Shown one piece after another: positions 8,229 to 11,310 of a stretch of 11,310 bases of DNA (position 1 is its first letter; the number at the start of each line of letters is the position of its first letter). Made by a program: the position numbers and the translations under genes. The notes below the pieces were generated by a model, which did no database searches, was not told the origin of the DNA, and worked only from the letters and a program-made list of their open reading frames with translations. The stretch is from Acidimicrobiaceae bacterium (GTDB lineage: Bacteria > Actinomycetota > Acidimicrobiia > Acidimicrobiales > MedAcidi-G1). Location: contig PAXM01000065.1 of NCBI GenBank assembly GCA_002714485.1, forward strand, positions 1-11,310. The letters are read 5' to 3'.

Positions 8229-8267
8229 GGTCGCCCCGTTAGAGCCCGGGGCGGCACGTGCCGGTAC
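8224..8267. repeat. Nested inverted repeats in divergent intergenic region
   Basis: Three dyads are packed into 44 bp. The outer arms GTACCGG (8224-8230) and CCGGTAC (8261-8267) are perfect reverse complements. Inside, CGCCCCG (8232-8238) and CGGGGCG (8247-8253) form a perfect 7-bp stem around an 8-nt loop. CGGCACGTGCCG (8252-8263) is a perfect 12-bp palindrome. The region lies between the divergent GT4 operon and the MBOAT gene. It could be an operator or a structured site; GC-rich sequence also makes chance dyads more likely. Confidence 0.5.
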
Positions 8268-8320
8268 TGCCGACGAACACCGGGGGTTCGAGGCGTCCCG
8301 CGACGGACACGGACCGGGGT

Positions 8321-8328
8321 GGCAGACT
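8321..8328 (+). promoter_or_regulatory. Candidate -10 box of the MBOAT gene
   Basis: GGCAGACT ends 10 nt before the ATG at 8339. It departs from TANNNT by C for the first T, but matches the GGNANNNT form seen before the neighbouring genes. No good Shine-Dalgarno sequence precedes the ATG. Confidence 0.3.
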
Positions 8329-8338
8329 CGCCAAGGCC

Positions 8339-9745
8339 ATGCTGTTCCCGACGATCACCTTCGCCGTGTTCCTAGTTCTGGTGCTGGCCGTCCACACGGT
8401 GCTCCTGGAACGTCCGACAGCCTGGAAGGCCTCGATGCTGGTCGCCAGCTACGTCTTCTATGGCTGGTGGGACTGGCGTTTTCTGTCACTGATCTGGGTG
8501 TCTACCATCGTCGATTTCATGGCGGGACGGGCCATCCACGCCACCGACGACACGCGTCTTCGGCGCCTCTGGCTGTGCTTGAGTTTGGGCACCAACCTCG
8601 GGATGCTTGGCTTCTTCAAATACGCCGGCTTCTTCGTGGACTCGTTCGTGGACCTGCTCGCCGGCCTCGGCGTAGAGGCGTCGACAGGAACGCTGGGGAT
8701 CATCCTCCCGGTGGGTATCAGTTTCTACACCTTCCAGACCATGTCCTACTCCATCGATATCTATCGGCGGGTGCTCGAACCAACCGACCGCCTACTCGAT
8801 TTCGCCCTATTCGTCGGCTTCTTCCCGCAACTGGTGGCCGGCCCCATCGTGCGGGCTCGAGACTTCCTGTCCCAGTTAGCCACCGATGACAGGGCCCCCA
8901 TCGACACCGGACTGGCCACCAAGCTGATCTTGGGCGGATTGTTCAAGAAGATGGTCCTCGCAGACGTGTTGGGTGCAAAACTGGTCGACGGGGTATTTGC
9001 CAATCCGAGTGGAGCGACGGGCTTGGAGGTCTTGCTGGCCATCTACGGATACGCGTTCCAGATCTATGGCGACTTCAGTGGCTACTCGGACATTGCCATA
9101 GGCATCGCCCTGCTACTGGGGTTCCGATTCCCGATGAACTTCGACCAGCCATATCGGGCGCTCAGCCTGCAGGACTTCTGGCGGCGCTGGCACATCAGCC
9201 TCTCATCGTGGCTGCGGGACTACCTCTACATCGGACTCGGCGGTAACCGCCGGGGCCAGGGCCGAACGGCCCGGAACATTCTGGTAACCATGCTGCTGGG
9301 CGGCCTGTGGCACGGTGCTGGTTGGACATTCGTACTATGGGGGGCGATTCACGGCATAGGGCTAGTGGTCGAGCGGGCGATTCCGGGCTTGTTGGGCGGT
9401 AAGCCAACGCCCGTTCGGAGGATGGCCCGAACCCTGATGACGTTCCATCTGGTGTGCGCCGGCTGGGTGTTCTTCAGGGCCGTGGACTTGGGACGGGCCG
9501 TTGAAGTATTCGCCGGGCTGGGTGGCTCATGGACCTCGGCGCCAACTATCGGACTCGGTGTGGTCCTGCTCCTGCTGGTGGGGGTCGCCACGCAGTTCGT
9601 GCCGGCTGGGATGGCCGATGCGTGGTGGGACCGTGCCACACGGCTGCCGGTCCCATTGCAAGCGATCGGTGTCATCGTTGCCATTCTCGTCTTTGATCTG
9701 TTGGGTCCCGACGGGGTGAAGCCCTTCCTCTACTTCAAATTCTGA
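8339..9745 (+). CDS. MBOAT family O-acyltransferase, AlgI/DltB type (468 aa)
   Basis: This is a polytopic membrane-bound O-acyltransferase of the kind that moves acyl groups across the membrane for acylation of polysaccharides, as AlgI does for alginate and DltB for D-alanyl teichoic acids. Signature regions are ASYVFYGWWDWRFL (36-49), LPVGISFYTFQTMSYSIDIY (123-142), FFPQLVAGPIVR (161-172), YGDFSGYSDIAIG (243-255), FWRRWHISLSSWLRDYLYI (280-298) and GGLWHGAGWTFVLWGAIHG (321-339). His285 and His325 match the two invariant family histidines, the second being the catalytic candidate. Length is normal. The frame is open to GTG 8258, but ATG 8339 gives the standard MLFPTITF N-terminus that begins directly with helix 1. 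No SGNH/AlgX/AlgJ-like partner that would pass the acyl group to the glycan is next to it. Neighbouring glycosyltransferases suggest that their glycan is the acceptor (inference). Confidence 0.94.
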   Translation: MLFPTITFAVFLVLVLAVHTVLLERPTAWKASMLVASYVFYGWWDWRFLSLIWVSTIVDFMAGRAIHATDDTRLRRLWLCLSLGTNLGMLGFFKYAGFFVDSFVDLLAGLGVEASTGTLGIILPVGISFYTFQTMSYSIDIYRRVLEPTDRLLDFALFVGFFPQLVAGPIVRARDFLSQLATDDRAPIDTGLATKLILGGLFKKMVLADVLGAKLVDGVFANPSGATGLEVLLAIYGYAFQIYGDFSGYSDIAIGIALLLGFRFPMNFDQPYRALSLQDFWRRWHISLSSWLRDYLYIGLGGNRRGQGRTARNILVTMLLGGLWHGAGWTFVLWGAIHGIGLVVERAIPGLLGGKPTPVRRMARTLMTFHLVCAGWVFFRAVDLGRAVEVFAGLGGSWTSAPTIGLGVVLLLLVGVATQFVPAGMADAWWDRATRLPVPLQAIGVIVAILVFDLLGPDGVKPFLYFKF

Positions 9746-9753
9746 GTTCCAAC

Positions 9754-9791
9754 CAGCGGCCGGGCACTCAGCTGAAATCACGTAACCGCTG
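9754..9791. terminator. Weak dyad between convergent genes, possible bidirectional terminator
   Basis: CAGCGG (9754-9759) and CCGCTG (9786-9791) are perfect 6-bp arms around a 26-nt loop that contains the palindrome TCAGCTGA (9768-9775). It lies in the 55-bp gap between two convergent stop codons, where a terminator is expected. There is no U-run on either strand, so this is not a canonical intrinsic terminator. Confidence 0.2.
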
Positions 9792-9800
9792 TCCATTCCA

Positions 9801-11045
9801 TCAGGCTCGCCCGGGACGCCAAATGACAGCAGCAGCTACGAGCACGGCCGGCCAGATTCCGAACACAACGAGGGCTCCCCGGTAGGTCCCGAACACGTCG
9901 GCGCCGATCGAAAAGGCCAAAGGACCGATGGCGGTGCTCATCACACTGATGACCTTGAGGAAGCCGGTGAGAGTGCCGATGTTCCGTAGGCCGAACAAGG
10001 CAGGTAGGAGGGTGCCGTTGACGGCCGCCCCACCACCCGTGCAAACCCCCAGAACTATCGAGTAGGCGAATACCGTCCCGGAAGACGAGCCCAGCCCGCC
10101 GAGCAGACACCCGGCGGCCAGGAGGGCGGCCACCGCGGCCGGCATGAGGAACCTGCCCCTGTGGTCGCAGGCCCATCCGAAGGTCAATCCTCCGGCAATC
10201 GCTCCGATCGCCTGGGGGAGGAACATCGCCGCCGCCCCCGTATTGGAGTAGCCGAGCTCTCCGAGCACGTTGGTCTGGTGGAAAACCATGCCCGTGATCA
10301 GGACACTGTTGGCCGAGGCCACTGCAGCCAACATCCAGAATGACGCGGAACGCAACACCTCGGAACGGCCTATGCCCTGATCGACCTGGAACGAGATCTC
10401 CCGGCCGCCTCCGCCACCACCATCCCGTGCCTGGCCGAGGTCCTCCGGCTGGTCCACTATGCCGAGCCGGGCAATAGCCAGGACCGCCACGAGGATGATT
10501 GCCGCCGCTACTAGCCATGTGGATCGAGCACCCCATGCTGAAGCACCGAGTGACAGCAACAGAGGCACCACCGCCATGCCTGCAGCAGTGAAAGTCATGG
10601 TCATCCCGAGTGCCAGACCACGACGCGTATCGAACCAGTGGGTGACCGAAACCTGCGCCACCAGCGCAAGGGCGCCCTGTCCGAGCATCCGGATACCAAG
10701 GAACCATGCAGCCAACCAGATCACGTGGCCAACGATGGCCATATGGGCCAAGGCCAGGGAGAAGGCAACTGACACAATGGTCATTGCCCGACGGGATCCC
10801 ACCTCATCAACCCAGCGGCCGATCCGGGGCAGTGTCATTGAAGCCAGGAGTGTCCCCACCAGGTAGGCCGCGGACACCGCAGTGTCGGTGGTGTGGAGGT
10901 CCTCTGCAATCGACTCGCGGAACACCGAAACACCGATGGACTGTCCCGGGCCAGTGAGGGCCCCGGCCAGGCTGGCGAGGCCGACCATCCACCACCCGTA
11001 AAAGGCATCAGGGGAGCGGGGGCCCGATCCTGAAGTCCCGATCAT
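9801..11045 (-). CDS. MFS transporter, monocarboxylate/OFA-like (414 aa)
   Basis: This is a complete major facilitator superfamily carrier with two six-helix halves, joined by a hydrophilic loop at about 197-232 that holds a run of six glycines (209-214). The N-terminus FYGWWMVGLASLAG (15-28) is typical of the oxalate:formate antiporter/monocarboxylate permease group. The helix 2-3 loop has motif A as GRWVDEVGSRR (76-86), and HWFDTRRGLALGM (136-148) fits the conserved segment after helix 4. A second-half counterpart of motif A is FGWACDHRGR (289-298). The substrate is probably a small organic anion, but this cannot be read from the sequence. ATG 11045 is chosen because it gives a normal short cytoplasmic N-terminus and follows a GGTAGCGT box by 6 nt. 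The gene stands alone on its strand and has no evident link to the glycan genes. Confidence 0.93.
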   Translation of the reverse strand: MIGTSGSGPRSPDAFYGWWMVGLASLAGALTGPGQSIGVSVFRESIAEDLHTTDTAVSAAYLVGTLLASMTLPRIGRWVDEVGSRRAMTIVSVAFSLALAHMAIVGHVIWLAAWFLGIRMLGQGALALVAQVSVTHWFDTRRGLALGMTMTFTAAGMAVVPLLLSLGASAWGARSTWLVAAAIILVAVLAIARLGIVDQPEDLGQARDGGGGGGREISFQVDQGIGRSEVLRSASFWMLAAVASANSVLITGMVFHQTNVLGELGYSNTGAAAMFLPQAIGAIAGGLTFGWACDHRGRFLMPAAVAALLAAGCLLGGLGSSSGTVFAYSIVLGVCTGGGAAVNGTLLPALFGLRNIGTLTGFLKVISVMSTAIGPLAFSIGADVFGTYRGALVVFGIWPAVLVAAAVIWRPGRA

Positions 11046-11051
11046 TGGCGG

Positions 11052-11059
11052 ACGCTACC
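11052..11059 (-). promoter_or_regulatory. Candidate -10 box of the MFS transporter gene
   Basis: GGTAGCGT on the minus strand fits TANNNT and ends 6 nt before the ATG at 11045, so the transcript may begin at or beside the start codon. No clear -35 hexamer is visible. Confidence 0.4.
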
Positions 11060-11076
11060 GGGGGAGTGAAGGCATC

Positions 11077-11089
11077 TGGAAGACTTCCA
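11077..11089. repeat. 13-bp palindrome in divergent MFS/lipoprotein gap, possible operator
   Basis: TGGAAG-A-CTTCCA is a perfect inverted repeat with one central base. It lies between the divergent start codons at 11045 and 11092 and covers the candidate -10 box of the rightward gene. Its place and symmetry suit a dimeric regulator, but no regulator is in view. Confidence 0.35.
11078..11085 (+). promoter_or_regulatory. Candidate -10 box of the lipoprotein gene
   Basis: GGAAGACT ends 6 nt before GTG 11092 and resembles GGCAGACT upstream of the MBOAT gene. Its first hexamer base is A rather than T, so it is weak. Alternatively, GGAAG (11078-11082) could serve as a Shine-Dalgarno sequence 9 nt from the GTG. 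Confidence 0.25.
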
Positions 11090-11091
11090 AT

Positions 11092-11310
11092 GTGTCGTCG
11101 ACCAACCCACCCTCACGGCCACGGCATGTCGTGGCCGTATGGGTGCTGATGACACTGGTTACAGCTGCCTGCTCCCCACAAGGCCAGCCGGCCGCCACTG
11201 CGACCCCAACCGACGGCCTCTCCGCTTCGTCGACACCCACATCTCCGACGACTAGCAGCACACTGGCCACGCCCCCGACGACAACGGAGTCGGTGCCACC
11301 CTCCGCTGCG
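11092..11310 (+). CDS. Probable lipoprotein, N-terminal part (3' end outside window)
   Basis: A plus-strand frame runs from GTG 11092 to the window edge without a stop (73 residues visible). The N-terminus has two arginines (9 and 11), a hydrophobic stretch VVAVWVLMTLVTAA (13-26) and Cys27, as in a lipoprotein signal peptide. The residues before the cysteine are T-A-A rather than the preferred L-A-A or L-A-G, so the lipobox is only fair. After Cys27 comes a low-complexity linker rich in Ser, Thr, Pro and Ala, as is common in actinobacterial surface lipoproteins before a folded domain. That domain lies beyond the window, so function is unknown. In-frame GTG or ATG codons at 11131, 11143 and 11149 would lose the basic residues. 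The opposite-strand frame over 11055-11270 has no comparable feature. Confidence 0.62.
   Translation, partial: MSSTNPPSRPRHVVAVWVLMTLVTAACSPQGQPAATATPTDGLSASSTPTSPTTSSTLATPPTTTESVPPSAA
11115..11138 (+). repeat. 9-bp perfect hairpin in the 5' coding end of the lipoprotein gene
   Basis: ACGGCCACG (11115-11123) and CGTGGCCGT (11130-11138) are perfect arms around GCATGT. In an mRNA starting near 11092 this stem would begin about 23 nt after the start codon, in the codons for the signal-peptide N-region. It could influence translation initiation or be a DNA-level site. Confidence 0.5.

Noticed and set aside
8275..8310. tRNA-like T-loop sequence GGGTTCGAGG in the divergent gap
   Set aside because: The flanking bases do not form a proper 5-bp T stem, and no acceptor, D or anticodon arms fit.
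8258..8338. Alternative GTG start of the MBOAT gene at 8258
   Set aside because: It adds 27 polar residues not typical of the family, and the GTG lies inside a 12-bp palindrome. ATG 8339 gives the usual MBOAT N-terminus.
9778..10707. Minus-strand open frame of 309 codons overlapping the MFS gene
   Set aside because: It is a shifted-frame shadow rich in Gly, Arg and Cys. The MFS frame has clear helices and motif A.

Overview
The window looks like a chromosomal fragment of a high-GC actinobacterium. The reasons are the GC-rich codon usage (by eye roughly 60-65% GC), frequent GTG starts, start codons without Shine-Dalgarno sequences, and above all a large AftD-type arabinofuranosyltransferase-like protein, a family known essentially from Actinobacteria. 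An acidimicrobial lineage is my guess, not something the sequence proves. There is no mycolate gene in view, and I see no insertion sequence, CRISPR array, tRNA or rRNA.

Layout: (1) 1-525, the 3' end of a family 2 glycosyltransferase (+), whose stop shares a CTAG with the convergent stop of an alpha/beta hydrolase (522-1271, -). (2) A 45-bp divergent gap, then a DUF2142 polytopic membrane protein (1317-2687, +). (3) A convergent two-gene minus-strand operon: a GT-B family 4 glycosyltransferase (7045-8211) coupled through a 4-nt GTGA overlap to a 1446-residue AftD-like GT-C protein (2708-7048). (4) A 127-bp divergent intergenic region rich in inverted repeats, then an AlgI/DltB-type MBOAT O-acyltransferase (8339-9745, +). 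(5) A 12-helix MFS transporter (9801-11045, -). (6) A 46-bp divergent gap and the start of a probable lipoprotein (11092-end, +). Apart from the operon the genes alternate strands, and no intergenic stretch exceeds 130 bp.

Working together (inference): most of the first 9.7 kb reads as an envelope-glycan locus. The GT2 and GT4 enzymes would add sugars on the cytoplasmic side. The GT-C-like DUF2142 and AftD-like proteins would work on lipid-linked sugars on the outer face, with the discoidin-like modules of the AftD-like protein holding the glycan. The MBOAT protein would supply acyl groups for O-acylation. The MFS transporter and the lipoprotein are probably unrelated.

The most interesting non-coding observation is that all six genes preceded by an intergenic gap carry a GGNANNNT-like box 6-10 nt before the preferred start codon (first base A in one case). 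This suggests leaderless or nearly leaderless transcription and helps choose starts.
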